A stretch of 64,000 nucleotides of DNA from Bradyrhizobium sp. CSA207 (GTDB lineage Bacteria > Pseudomonadota > Alphaproteobacteria > Rhizobiales > Xanthobacteraceae): the NCBI RefSeq assembly GCF_029051685.1, contig NZ_JAACFT010000030.1:43607-107606 (forward strand). The letters are read 5' to 3'. Position 1 is the first letter of the stretch; the number at the start of each line of letters is the position of its first letter. Of the stretch, positions 8,461-17,364 are shown in pieces. Position numbers and translations under genes: made by a program. Under the pieces are notes generated by a model. The model worked only from the letters and a program-made list of their open reading frames with translations, made no database searches and was not told where the DNA came from.

Positions 8461-10560
8461 ATGGTTCAGGCAATTGTCTTTCTGCCTCTGCTGGGCGCCA
8501 TTCTTGCTGGCTTGATCTCGCTTTTCGGCGCGCATGCCCGTAACCCCTCAGGCGACACGGTCGAGCATCACGACAACCACGGTCACGGCGCGCAGGCGCA
8601 TGTGTCCGATACGATCAACGAGGATGCGTCCGTCATCCACGAGACCCATCACGAGCCCGGCGACGGGCACGACGACCACGGCCCGGCCGAACCGCCGGCG
8701 CAGGGTTCGCGCGCGGCTGAGCTGATCACGACGGCACTCCTGTTCGTGTCGGCGGCGCTGTCCTGGATGACGCTGGTCGACGTCGGCTTCATGCACCACG
8801 ACGCCCGGATCCAGCTGTTGCCCTGGATCTTCTCCGGTGACCTCCAGGTCTATTGGACGCTGCGGGTCGACACGCTCACCGCCGTGATGCTGGTGGTGGT
8901 GACCACCGTGTCCTCGCTGGTGCACCTCTATTCCATCGGCTACATGGACGAGGACCCGTACCGGCCACGTTTCTTCGGTTACCTCTCGCTGTTCACCTTC
9001 GCCATGCTGATGCTGGTGACCGCCGACAACCTGGTCCAGCTGTTCTTCGGGTGGGAAGGCGTCGGTCTCGCCAGCTATCTCTTGATCGGCTTCTGGTACC
9101 AGAAGCCGTCGGCGAACGCGGCCGCGATCAAGGCCTTCGTGGTCAACCGCGTCGGCGATTTCGGCTTCGCGCTCGGCATCTTCGCAATCTTCATGCTGGC
9201 CGGCTCGACCGATTTAGAGACCATCTTCCACGCCGCCCCCGGCCTCACCGGCAAGACCATCGACTTCCTCGGCTGGCACGCCGACGCGCTGACCTTGACC
9301 TGCCTGCTGCTGTTCATGGGCGCGATGGGCAAGTCGGCGCAGTTCCTGCTGCACACCTGGTTGCCGGACGCGATGGAAGGCCCGACCCCGGTCTCGGCGC
9401 TGATCCATGCCGCGACCATGGTCACCGCCGGCGTGTTCATGGTGGCGCGGCTGTCGCCGCTGTTCGAGCTCGCGCCGAACGCCCAGGCCGTCGTGATGTT
9501 CTTCGGCGCCACCACCGCGTTCTTCGCCGCGACCATCGGCCTCGTCCAGAACGACATCAAGCGCATCGTCGCTTATTCGACCTGTTCGCAGCTCGGCTAC
9601 ATGTTCGTGGCGATGGGGGCGGGGGCCTATTCGGTCGGCATGTTCCATCTGTTCACGCACGCCTTCTTCAAGGCGCTGCTGTTCTTGGGCTCCGGCTCGG
9701 TGATCTACGCGATGCATCATGAGCAGGACATCCGAAGCATGGGCGGCCTGTGGCGCAAGATCCCCTACACCTATGCGGTGATGGTGGTCGGCACGCTCGC
9801 GCTCACCGGCTTCCCGCTCACCGCCGGCTATTTCTCCAAGGACGCCATCATCGAGTCCGCTTACGCCGCGCATAATCCGTTCGCGATGTACGGCTTCCTG
9901 ATGACCGTTGTCGCCGCCGGCCTGACCTCGTTCTATTCCTGGCGCCTGATCTTCAAGACCTTCCATGGCGAGCCGCATGACGACCATCACTATGAGGCGG
10001 CGCACGAGGCCCCGGTCTGGATGCTGATCCCGATCGGCGTGCTCGCGGTCGGCTCCATCATGGCCGGCTTCCCGTTCAAGGAGCTGTTCGCCGGTCACGG
10101 CATCGAGGAGTTCTTCCGCGAGTCGGTGAAGATGAACCCCCACATCATTGAGGAGATGCACCACATCCCTGAGACCATCGCCTTGCTGCCGACAGTGATG
10201 ATGGTACTCGGCTTCCTGGTGTCGTATCTGTTCTACATCCGGCGGCCGTATCTGCCGGTCGAGCTCGCCAAGACCCAGCCGATGCTGTACCAGTTCCTGC
10301 TCAACAAATGGTACTTCGACGAGCTCTACGACATCATCTTCGTCCGTCCGGCGAAATGGATCGGCTACCAGCTCTGGAAGAAGGGCGACGGCTTCATCAT
10401 CGACGGCCTCGGTCCCGACGGCGTTTCGGCACGCGTGCTCGATCTCACCCGCCAAGTGGTCAAGATCCAGACCGGCTATCTCTATCACTACGCGTTCGCC
10501 ATGCTGATCGGTGCCGCCGGCCTGATCACCTGGTTCATGTTCGGCTTAGGAGGCCAGTAA
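8461..10560 (+). CDS. nuoL: NADH-quinone oxidoreductase subunit L with histidine-rich insert
   Basis: 699-residue antiporter-like proton-pumping subunit with about 16 transmembrane helices and the long lateral helix at its C-terminus. Conserved blocks include FFGWEGVGLASYLLIGFWY, the GPTPVSALIHAATMVTAGVF lysine/histidine region and IKRIVAYSTCSQLGYMF. Between the first and second hydrophobic segments (residues about 25-80) lies a loop very rich in His, Asp and Glu (for example EHHDNHGHGAQAH and GHDDHG). E. coli NuoL lacks such a loop. The stop directly abuts the nuoM start. Confidence 0.98.
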   Translation: MVQAIVFLPLLGAILAGLISLFGAHARNPSGDTVEHHDNHGHGAQAHVSDTINEDASVIHETHHEPGDGHDDHGPAEPPAQGSRAAELITTALLFVSAALSWMTLVDVGFMHHDARIQLLPWIFSGDLQVYWTLRVDTLTAVMLVVVTTVSSLVHLYSIGYMDEDPYRPRFFGYLSLFTFAMLMLVTADNLVQLFFGWEGVGLASYLLIGFWYQKPSANAAAIKAFVVNRVGDFGFALGIFAIFMLAGSTDLETIFHAAPGLTGKTIDFLGWHADALTLTCLLLFMGAMGKSAQFLLHTWLPDAMEGPTPVSALIHAATMVTAGVFMVARLSPLFELAPNAQAVVMFFGATTAFFAATIGLVQNDIKRIVAYSTCSQLGYMFVAMGAGAYSVGMFHLFTHAFFKALLFLGSGSVIYAMHHEQDIRSMGGLWRKIPYTYAVMVVGTLALTGFPLTAGYFSKDAIIESAYAAHNPFAMYGFLMTVVAAGLTSFYSWRLIFKTFHGEPHDDHHYEAAHEAPVWMLIPIGVLAVGSIMAGFPFKELFAGHGIEEFFRESVKMNPHIIEEMHHIPETIALLPTVMMVLGFLVSYLFYIRRPYLPVELAKTQPMLYQFLLNKWYFDELYDIIFVRPAKWIGYQLWKKGDGFIIDGLGPDGVSARVLDLTRQVVKIQTGYLYHYAFAMLIGAAGLITWFMFGLGGQ

Positions 10561-12069
10561 ATGACGACCTGGCCCATCCTATCGGTCACGACGTTCCTGC
10601 CGCTGGTCGGTGCGCTGATCGTTTATCTCAGTCGCGGCGATGACGAGGCCGCCCGGCGCAATTCGCGCTGGATCGCGCTATGGACCACGCTGATCACCTT
10701 CGCGGTGTCGGTGATCCTGGTGATGCGCTTCGACCCGTCCAACGCCGATTTCCAGTTCGTCGAGAAGGCGAACTGGCTCGCCACCGGCATTACCTACCAC
10801 ATGGGCGTGGACGGCATTTCGCTGCCGCTGTTGATTCTGACCACCGCCATCATGCCGTTCTGCATCATCGCGAGCTGGAAGGCGGTCACCAACCGCGTCC
10901 GCGAATACATGATGGCGTTCCTGATCCTGGAAACGCTGATGATCGGCACCTTCTCGGCGCTCGATCTCGTGCTGTTCTATCTGTTCTTCGAAGGCGGCCT
11001 GATCCCGATGTTCCTGATCATCGGGGTCTGGGGCGGCCCGCGCCGGGTCTACGCCTCGTTCAAGTTCTTCCTCTACACGCTGCTCGGCTCGGTCCTGATG
11101 CTGCTCGCCATCATGGCGCTGTACTGGAACGGCGGCACCACCGACATCCCGACCCTGATGCATACCGCGGTGCCGCGTTCGTTGCAGACCTGGGCGTGGC
11201 TGGCCTTCTTCGCTTCCTTTGCGGTGAAGATGCCGATGTGGCCGGTGCACACCTGGCTGCCCGACGCGCACGTTGAGGCGCCGACCGCGGGTTCGGTGGT
11301 GCTGGCCGCGATCCTGTTGAAGATGGGCGGCTACGGCTTCCTGCGCTTCTCGCTGCCGATGTTCCCGTTGGCCTCGTATGACTTCGCGCCGCTGGTGTTC
11401 ACGCTCTCGGCGATCGCCATCATCTACACCTCGCTGGTGGCCTTGATGCAGGACGACATGAAGAAGCTGATTGCGTACTCCTCGGTCGCGCACATGGGCT
11501 TCGTTACCATGGGCATCTTCGCCGGCACCATGCAGGGCGTCGCCGGCGGCGTGTTCCAGATGGTCTCGCACGGCATCGTCTCCGGCGCGCTGTTCCTCTG
11601 CGTCGGCATCGTCTACGACCGCATGCACACCCGCGAGATCGCGGCCTATGGCGGCCTCGTCAACCGGATGCCGCTCTATGCGCTGACCTTCATGGTCTTT
11701 ACCATGGCCAATGTCGGCCTGCCCGGAACGAGCGGCTTCGTTGGCGAGTTCATGACGCTGCTCGGCACCTTCAAGGTCTCGATCCCGACCGCGTTCTTCG
11801 CCAGCTTCGGCGTTATCCTGTCGGCCTGCTACGCGCTCTGGCTCTACCGCAAGGTCGTATTCGGGGCGTTGGTCAAGCCCTCGATGATGAGCATGAAGGA
11901 TCTCACCTTCCGGGAGTGCCTGACGCTATTTCCGCTGATCGCGCTGACGATCCTGTTCGGCATCTATCCGAAGCCGGTGCTCGACATGTCGGCCGCCTCG
12001 GTCCAGCAACTCGTCAACAACTATAACACCGCTGTGACGGCCGTGAAGGCCGCCGCACTGCTCCAGTGA
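10561..12069 (+). CDS. nuoM: NADH-quinone oxidoreductase subunit M
   Basis: 502-residue antiporter-like subunit with about 14 transmembrane helices, one of the three proton channels of complex I. Family marks are LFYLFFEGGLIPMFLIIGVW, MWPVHTWLPDAHVEAPTAGS and KKLIAYSSVAHMGFV. The catalytic glutamate in FFEGGLIP and the lysine in the PVHTWLPDAH region are retained. It begins at the base after the nuoL stop, preceded by GGAGG inside nuoL. Confidence 0.98.
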   Translation: MTTWPILSVTTFLPLVGALIVYLSRGDDEAARRNSRWIALWTTLITFAVSVILVMRFDPSNADFQFVEKANWLATGITYHMGVDGISLPLLILTTAIMPFCIIASWKAVTNRVREYMMAFLILETLMIGTFSALDLVLFYLFFEGGLIPMFLIIGVWGGPRRVYASFKFFLYTLLGSVLMLLAIMALYWNGGTTDIPTLMHTAVPRSLQTWAWLAFFASFAVKMPMWPVHTWLPDAHVEAPTAGSVVLAAILLKMGGYGFLRFSLPMFPLASYDFAPLVFTLSAIAIIYTSLVALMQDDMKKLIAYSSVAHMGFVTMGIFAGTMQGVAGGVFQMVSHGIVSGALFLCVGIVYDRMHTREIAAYGGLVNRMPLYALTFMVFTMANVGLPGTSGFVGEFMTLLGTFKVSIPTAFFASFGVILSACYALWLYRKVVFGALVKPSMMSMKDLTFRECLTLFPLIALTILFGIYPKPVLDMSAASVQQLVNNYNTAVTAVKAAALLQ

Positions 12070-12091
12070 GCGGGCAGGTCAGGATATCGTC

Positions 12092-13528
12092 ATGAGCTTT
12101 GAGACTGCAGGTTATCAACTGGCGCCGGTGCTGCCCGAGCTCGTGCTCGCGGTCGGCGCCATGGCACTGCTGATGCTGGGCGCCTATCGCGGGCAGGAGA
12201 CGACCAAGACGGTCACTTCGCTTTCGGTCCTGCTCCTGGTCGCGGTCGGCGTGCTCGTGTATCTTCAGCCCGCGGGCAAGCAGGTGACCTTCGGCGGCAG
12301 CTTCATCGTCGACGATTTTGCCCGCTTCATGAAGATCCTCGCCCTGATCGGGTCGGCCGTGACGCTGGTGCTGTCGACCGAATTCCTGTCGGACCCGTCG
12401 CGCCGCATCTTCGAATATTCGATCCTGGTGCTGCTCTCGACGCTCGGCATGATGGTGCTGATCTCGGCCGGCGATTTGATCTCGCTCTATCTCGGTCTCG
12501 AGCTGATGTCGCTCGCGCTCTACGTCGTGGCGGCCTCGAACCGCGATAATGCCAAGTCGACCGAAGCCGGCCTGAAGTACTTTGTGCTGGGCGCGCTGTC
12601 CTCGGGCATGCTGCTGTACGGCGCCTCGCTGATTTACGGCTTCACCGGCACTGTCAGCTTCAGCGGCATCGCGGCGGCCGCGACCGTCTCGCATGTCGGC
12701 CTGGTGTTTGGTCTTGTCTTCCTGCTCGCCGGCCTCTGCTTCAAGGTCTCGGCGGTGCCGTTCCACATGTGGACGCCTGACGTCTACGAGGGTGCGCCGA
12801 CCCCGGTCACCGCCTTCTTTGCATCGGCGCCAAAGGTCGCCGCGCTCGCCGTCTTCACCCGCGTCACGCTCACCGCATTCCCCGGCATCGTCTCGCAGTG
12901 GCAGCAGATCCTGGTGTTCGTGGCGATCGCCTCGATGGCGTTGGGCTCGTTTGCCGCCATCGGCCAGAGCAACATCAAGCGCCTGATGGCCTATTCCTCG
13001 ATCGGCCATATGGGCTTTGCCCTGGTCGGCCTCGCTGCCGGCACGGTCGAGGGCGCACAGGGCGTCCTGATGTACATCGTGATCTACGTCGCGATGACGC
13101 TCGGCTCGTTCTCGATCATCCTCGCCATGCGGCGCAACGGCCAAGCGGTCGAGCAGATCAGCGACTTCGCCGGCCTGTCGCGGACCAATCCGCTGCTCGC
13201 CTTCATGTTCGCGATGCTGCTGTTCTCGCTGGCCGGCATTCCGCCGCTCGCCGGCTTCTTCGCCAAATGGTACGTCTTCGTCGCGGCGATCAAGGCCAAT
13301 TTGTTCACGCTGGCGGTGATCGGCGTGCTGACCAGCGTGGTCGGCGCCTACTACTATCTCAGCATCATCAAGACGATGTATTTCGACGAGCCGGCCGGCC
13401 AGGTCGATCCGGTGCGCGTCGAGGTAAAGACGGTGCTGGCGGTCGCGGGCCTGTTCAATATTCTGTTCGCGCTGTTCGCGGGGCCGGTGGTGAGCGTCGC
13501 CTCCGCCGCGGCAAAGTCGCTGTTTTAG
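12092..13528 (+). CDS. nuoN: NADH-quinone oxidoreductase subunit N
   Basis: 478-residue antiporter-like subunit with about 14 transmembrane helices, the last gene of the nuo operon. Recognisable blocks are LYLGLELMSLALYVV, VPFHMWTPDVYEGAPTPVTAF and IKRLMAYSSIGHMGFALVG. The biotin ligase gene begins 1 base after the stop, so transcription probably continues into birA and RNase J. Confidence 0.98.
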   Translation: MSFETAGYQLAPVLPELVLAVGAMALLMLGAYRGQETTKTVTSLSVLLLVAVGVLVYLQPAGKQVTFGGSFIVDDFARFMKILALIGSAVTLVLSTEFLSDPSRRIFEYSILVLLSTLGMMVLISAGDLISLYLGLELMSLALYVVAASNRDNAKSTEAGLKYFVLGALSSGMLLYGASLIYGFTGTVSFSGIAAAATVSHVGLVFGLVFLLAGLCFKVSAVPFHMWTPDVYEGAPTPVTAFFASAPKVAALAVFTRVTLTAFPGIVSQWQQILVFVAIASMALGSFAAIGQSNIKRLMAYSSIGHMGFALVGLAAGTVEGAQGVLMYIVIYVAMTLGSFSIILAMRRNGQAVEQISDFAGLSRTNPLLAFMFAMLLFSLAGIPPLAGFFAKWYVFVAAIKANLFTLAVIGVLTSVVGAYYYLSIIKTMYFDEPAGQVDPVRVEVKTVLAVAGLFNILFALFAGPVVSVASAAAKSLF

Positions 13529-13529
13529 G

Positions 13530-14336
13530 ATGGGATTCGCGCTAGGTCCTCGCGCAGCGTCGGCGGGCTACAAGCTCGCAGCCTTCGAGCGGACCGGCTC
13601 GACCAACACCGAGGCGATCGCAAGCGCTCGCGCCGGCGAACGAAGCCCGACCTGGTTCGTGACATCCGAGCAGACCGCCGGGCGCGGCCGGCGCCAGCGC
13701 CCCTGGATCGCGCCGCGCGGCAATCTGGCGGCCAGCGTGCTCGAGATCGTCGACGTCGCCCCTGCGGTCGCCGCCACGATCGGTTTTGCGGCGGGGCTCG
13801 CGGAAGAAGCCGCCCTTGAGAAGGTCAGCCTCGAGGCCGCGCTGCGGCTCGGTCCTGACAGGCCGAGATACGCCCTGAAATGGCCGAACGACGTTCTTGC
13901 GAACGGCAAGAAGCTGGTCGGCATCGGGCTCGAAGCCGAAGCCGTCGGCGACCGCCTTGCCGTGGTCGTCGGCATCGGCACCAATGTCGTGGCGGCGCCG
14001 GAGGGCACGCCCACGCCGGCCGTGTCTCTGGCCGCCCTGGGCGTCCAGATCAGCGCGGAAGAGCTGTTTTCAGCGCTGTCGGACGCCTGGGTGGAGCTCC
14101 GCGGCATCTGGGACAATGGCCGGGGCTTTGCGGAGATTCGCAAACTGTGGCTGGAGCGTGCCGCCGGGCTTGGCGAGCGGGTCGCGATCAATACGGGAGC
14201 GACGACGCTGGAAGGCATTTTTGACACCATCGACGACACCGGTTGCCTGATCGTCCGCACCGCTGACGGCCGACGCCTGCCGGTGGCGGCCGGCGAGGTG
14301 TTCTTCGGCTCGGCCGCCTCCGTGGGAGCTGCGTGA
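13530..14336 (+). CDS. birA: biotin--[acetyl-CoA-carboxylase] ligase
   Basis: 268-residue ligase that attaches biotin to carboxylase carrier domains via biotinyl-5'-AMP. The biotin/ATP-binding motif is GRGRRQRPW near residue 50 (family GRGRxGRxW). The catalytic block KWPNDVLANGKKLVGIGLE follows near residue 115. There is no N-terminal helix-turn-helix, so it is the monofunctional non-repressor type. It sits between nuoN and RNase J with near-zero spacing, a common alphaproteobacterial order. Confidence 0.95.
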   Translation: MGFALGPRAASAGYKLAAFERTGSTNTEAIASARAGERSPTWFVTSEQTAGRGRRQRPWIAPRGNLAASVLEIVDVAPAVAATIGFAAGLAEEAALEKVSLEAALRLGPDRPRYALKWPNDVLANGKKLVGIGLEAEAVGDRLAVVVGIGTNVVAAPEGTPTPAVSLAALGVQISAEELFSALSDAWVELRGIWDNGRGFAEIRKLWLERAAGLGERVAINTGATTLEGIFDTIDDTGCLIVRTADGRRLPVAAGEVFFGSAASVGAA

Positions 14337-16006
14337 TGGCGAAACCTGACGAACTGGTATTTGCGCCGCTCGGCGGCGTCGGCGAAATCGGCATGAACCT
14401 GTCGATCTACGGCCTCGGCAGCCGCCAGCAGCGTGCCTGGCTGGCGATCGATCTCGGCGTCTCCTTCGGCGACGAGGAGCATCTGCCGGGCATCGACCTG
14501 ATCATGCCCGACATCAGCTTCCTGGAGAAGGAGCGCAAGAACCTGATGGGGCTGGTGCTGACCCATGCCCATGAGGACCATTTTGGCGCCATCATCGACC
14601 TCTGGCCGAAGCTGAAATGCCCGATCTACGCGACGCAGTTCAGCGCCGCGCTGTTCGAGGCCAAATGCGCCGCCGAGCGCAACGCGCCGAAGATCCCGGT
14701 GACGGTTGTGCCGTCGGGCGGGCGCGTCGATATCGGCCCGTTCAACGTCGAGTTCATCCCGGTCGCGCATTCGATCCCGGAATCGCACGCGCTGGCGATC
14801 CACACCGAGGTCGGCACGGTGCTGCACACCGGTGACTGGAAGATCGACCCGACCCCGATCATCGGCCGCCCGACTGACGAAAAGCGGCTGCGCGAGCTCG
14901 GCGATCAGGGCGTGCTCGCCCTGATCGGCGATTCCACCAACGCGGTCCGCGACGGCCGCTCGCCCTCGGAAGCCGAGGTCGCCAAGACCATCATCGAGCT
15001 GGTCAAGGCCGCCAAGGGCCGCGTCGCGGTCACGACCTTCGCCTCCAACGTCGCTCGCATCAAAGCCGTGGCCGATGCCGCCAAGGCCGCCGACCGCGAG
15101 GTCGTCGTGGTCGGGCGCGCCATGGAGCGCGTGTCGCAGGTCGCGCGCGAGACCGGCTATCTCGACGGCGTGCAGAATTTCCGCTCGACCGACATTTACG
15201 GCCATCTGCCGCAGGACAAGGTGCTGGCGCTCTGCACCGGCAGCCAGGGCGAGGCCCGCGCGGCACTGGCGCGCATCGCCAATGACGACCATCCGGAGAT
15301 CACGCTCAACAGGGGCGACAGCGTGATCTTCTCCTCGCGCACCATTCCCGGCAACGAGAAGGCCGTCGGCTCGATCATCAACAATCTGATCCTCCAGGGC
15401 GTCGAGGTCATCACCGACCGAACCCATCTGGTCCACGTCTCCGGCCATCCGCGCCGCGACGAGTTGCGCGACATGATCGCCTGGGTGCGCCCGCAGCTCC
15501 TGATCCCGGTCCATGGCGAGGCCCTGCACCTGCATGAGCACGCAAAACTCGCGCGGGCGGCCGGTGTGCCGCGCGTGCTGGTGGTCCGCAATGGCGACCT
15601 GATCAAGCTCGGCCCCGGCGATCCCGGCATCATCGGCGAAGTGCCCTCGGGCCGCCTCTACAAGGACGGCGCGATCCTGGAGGATTCCAAATCGCGCGCG
15701 GTGGTCGAGCGGCGCCGGTTGGGATTCTCGGGCTGCGCCTTTGTCGCCATCGCCATGACCGAGCAGGGCGAGTTGGCCGACGATCCCGAGGTCGATCTCG
15801 TCGGCGTCCCCGAGAAGAACAGGGCGGGCGAGCTTTTTGACGAACTCGTCTTCGATGCCGTGATGTCGACCATCGAGGGTCTGCCAAAGGCACGCCGCCG
15901 CGATGCGGATGCGCTGGCGGAATCCGTCCGCCGCACGGTGCGGGCCGTCATCAACGAACATTGGGGCAAAAAGCCCCCCTGTCTGGTACATGTCCTGACA
16001 GTCTAA
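14336..16006 (+). CDS. rnj: ribonuclease J
   Basis: 556-residue metallo-beta-lactamase/beta-CASP ribonuclease (5'-3' exo and endo), involved in rRNA maturation and mRNA turnover in alphaproteobacteria. The zinc motif THAHEDHFGAI lies at residues 76-86 (H77, H79, D81, H82). Further metal ligands are in PVAHSIPESHA and HTGDWKIDP. The beta-CASP part includes STNAVRDGRSPSE and VHVSGHPRRDEL. I chose ATG 14336, which overlaps the birA stop; a GTG at 14333 would add one residue. Confidence 0.96.
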   Translation: MAKPDELVFAPLGGVGEIGMNLSIYGLGSRQQRAWLAIDLGVSFGDEEHLPGIDLIMPDISFLEKERKNLMGLVLTHAHEDHFGAIIDLWPKLKCPIYATQFSAALFEAKCAAERNAPKIPVTVVPSGGRVDIGPFNVEFIPVAHSIPESHALAIHTEVGTVLHTGDWKIDPTPIIGRPTDEKRLRELGDQGVLALIGDSTNAVRDGRSPSEAEVAKTIIELVKAAKGRVAVTTFASNVARIKAVADAAKAADREVVVVGRAMERVSQVARETGYLDGVQNFRSTDIYGHLPQDKVLALCTGSQGEARAALARIANDDHPEITLNRGDSVIFSSRTIPGNEKAVGSIINNLILQGVEVITDRTHLVHVSGHPRRDELRDMIAWVRPQLLIPVHGEALHLHEHAKLARAAGVPRVLVVRNGDLIKLGPGDPGIIGEVPSGRLYKDGAILEDSKSRAVVERRRLGFSGCAFVAIAMTEQGELADDPEVDLVGVPEKNRAGELFDELVFDAVMSTIEGLPKARRRDADALAESVRRTVRAVINEHWGKKPPCLVHVLTV

Positions 16007-16011
16007 TTTAG

Positions 16012-16056
16012 GCATGATCTTTTCGGAAAACCGCTTCACACTTTTCCGGATCATGC
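16012..16056. repeat. short palindromic intergenic repeat
   Basis: Inverted repeat with outer arms GCATGATC and GATCATGC, and inner TTTTCGGAAAA and TTTTCCG segments around a CGCTTCACAC centre. It lies directly after the RNase J gene and upstream of the epimerase. I remember near-identical palindromes as frequent in Bradyrhizobium and Rhodopseudomonas genomes. It could act as a transcript 3' end stabiliser. It lacks a T-run, so it is not a classical terminator. Confidence 0.65.
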
Positions 16057-16072
16057 TCTGAGGGAGAGAAAC

Positions 16073-16477
16073 ATGCTGGGTCGGCTCAACCATGTCGCGA
16101 TCGCGACCAAGGATGCCGTCAAGGCCGCAAAGATTTACGGTGCGGCGTTCGGGGCACAGATCTCGGAGGCCGTCGCGCTGCCCGAGCATGGCGTCACCAC
16201 CGTGTTCGCGACGCTGCCCAACACCAAGATCGAGTTCATCGAGCCGCTCGGCGACGGCTCGCCGATCGCAAAGTTCCTGGAGCGCAATGCCGACGGCGGC
16301 ATCCACCATGTCTGCTACGAGGTCATCGACATCATCGCCTCGCGCGACACGCTGGTGAAGGAGGGCGCAAGGGTGCTCGGTGACGGCGTGCCGAAGATCG
16401 GCGCGCACGGCAAGCCGGTGCTGTTCCTGCATCCGAAGGATTTTTCGGGCGCCCTCGTCGAAATCGAGCAGGCGTAG
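16073..16477 (+). CDS. mce: methylmalonyl-CoA epimerase
   Basis: 134-residue vicinal-oxygen-chelate protein that interconverts (R)- and (S)-methylmalonyl-CoA in propionyl-CoA assimilation. It starts MLGRLNHVAIATKD with the metal-binding His in LNHVAIA. A second ligand is in GGIHHVCYEV and the glutamate near the end in GALVEIEQ. GAGGGAGAG lies a few bases before the ATG. The DUF1467 gene follows after 9 bases, a frequent alphaproteobacterial pairing. Confidence 0.93.
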   Translation: MLGRLNHVAIATKDAVKAAKIYGAAFGAQISEAVALPEHGVTTVFATLPNTKIEFIEPLGDGSPIAKFLERNADGGIHHVCYEVIDIIASRDTLVKEGARVLGDGVPKIGAHGKPVLFLHPKDFSGALVEIEQA

Positions 16478-16486
16478 GGCCGAACC

Positions 16487-16762
16487 ATGGCCGTCCAGAT
16501 ATCAACCGCGCTCGCGATCTACTTCGTCATCTGGTGGGTCGCGCTGTTCCTGACGCTGCCGTTCGGCGTGCGCAGCCAGCACGAGGACGGCGTCGGCGCG
16601 CCCGGCACCGATCCCGGCGCGCCGATCCTGACCGGCATGCGGCGCAAGTTGATCTGGACCACGATCATCTCGGCGGTCATCTACGGAATCGGCATGGCCG
16701 CCTATCAGGCCGGCTATCTCTCAGTCGAACGCTTGTCGAAATTGATGGGAATGCCGTTCTAG
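16487..16762 (+). CDS. DUF1467 family small membrane protein
   Basis: 91-residue protein with two transmembrane helices (about residues 8-26 and 56-76). The conserved segment between them is WWVALFLTLPFGVRSQHEDG. This matches DUF1467, a family found beside methylmalonyl-CoA epimerase and proS/lolCD in alphaproteobacteria. Function unknown. It probably shares a transcript with mce. Confidence 0.9.
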   Translation: MAVQISTALAIYFVIWWVALFLTLPFGVRSQHEDGVGAPGTDPGAPILTGMRRKLIWTTIISAVIYGIGMAAYQAGYLSVERLSKLMGMPF

Positions 16763-16765
16763 CTT

Positions 16766-16898
16766 CACCTCTCCCGAAGGGAGAGGTCGGATCGCATCGA
16801 AAGATGCGATCCGGGTGAGGGGTTCTTGTTTCGCTTTGCGCTGCGGCCCCTCACCCGGATTGCTGCGCAATCCGACCTCTCCCCGCTGGGGAGAGGTG
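16766..16898. repeat. long palindromic intergenic repeat
   Basis: Two halves in inverted orientation. CACCTCTCCC...GGGAGAGGTCGGATCG and CCGGGTGAGGGG come first, followed by CCCCTCACCCGGAT, a TGCTGCGCAATCCGACC segment and GGGGAGAGGTG. The whole 133 bp can fold into a long stem. Such CTCACCC/GGAGAGGT palindromes are recurrent in Bradyrhizobium intergenic DNA as I remember them. It separates the mce/DUF1467 unit from the next gene. Confidence 0.7.
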
Positions 16899-16981
16899 TA
16901 CCGCCTCGGCGACAGACCTTGCTTAGTCTCATCACTCGCTTAGAATTTTGCACTTGGTTTATTGCTTTTGGGGGAAAACGA

Positions 16982-17329
16982 ATGACTTTTCAGAGGATCG
17001 TCATTGCGCTTCTGGTGCTGATCGTCGCCGGCATCGGTGCCATCGGCTACGTCGAGTGGCGAATGGCCGGGCAGGTGCGGACGCTGAAGGCGTTCGTGGA
17101 GGGCTACGTCTTCAACGAGGCGGTGATGGCCTGCGAGCAGGCGAAGAGCTCGACGCCGTTCAAATGGAACGGCGGCAAGAGCACCTCGGTGATCGGGCTG
17201 AACTCGGTCAAGCCAGATAAATACCACGTCAGCGCCAGCTACACGCTGGTGGCGGACAGCGTTTATTGTGATTACGATCCGATCAAAAGAAAGGCCGGGA
17301 TCGGCTCGAGCTTCCTGGAGCGGGAGTAA
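16982..17329 (+). CDS. membrane-anchored hypothetical protein
   Basis: 115-residue protein with a single N-terminal hydrophobic helix (MTFQRIVIALLVLIVAGIGA), then a soluble domain containing two cysteines (AVMACEQAKS and DSVYCDYDP). An upstream in-frame extension from 16826 runs through the palindromic repeat and is unlikely to be used. GGGGGAAAACGA just before ATG 16982 is a good ribosome-binding site. No family recognised. The soluble part should be periplasmic. Confidence 0.7.
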   Translation: MTFQRIVIALLVLIVAGIGAIGYVEWRMAGQVRTLKAFVEGYVFNEAVMACEQAKSSTPFKWNGGKSTSVIGLNSVKPDKYHVSASYTLVADSVYCDYDPIKRKAGIGSSFLERE

Positions 17330-17364
17330 CGGTCCGGCCATGCCAGGCATGGGATGGGATCGTC

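Noticed and set aside
16012..16056. Rho-independent terminator after RNase J
   Set aside because: The palindrome lacks a T-run and matches a repeat family found in many positions, so a repeat call is better supported.
13568..16432. Very long minus-strand open frame (954 codons) across birA, RNase J and the epimerase gene
   Set aside because: It is antisense to three well-identified genes and rich in Arg, Asp, Gln and His, typical of a GC-skewed shadow frame. No family sequence is visible.
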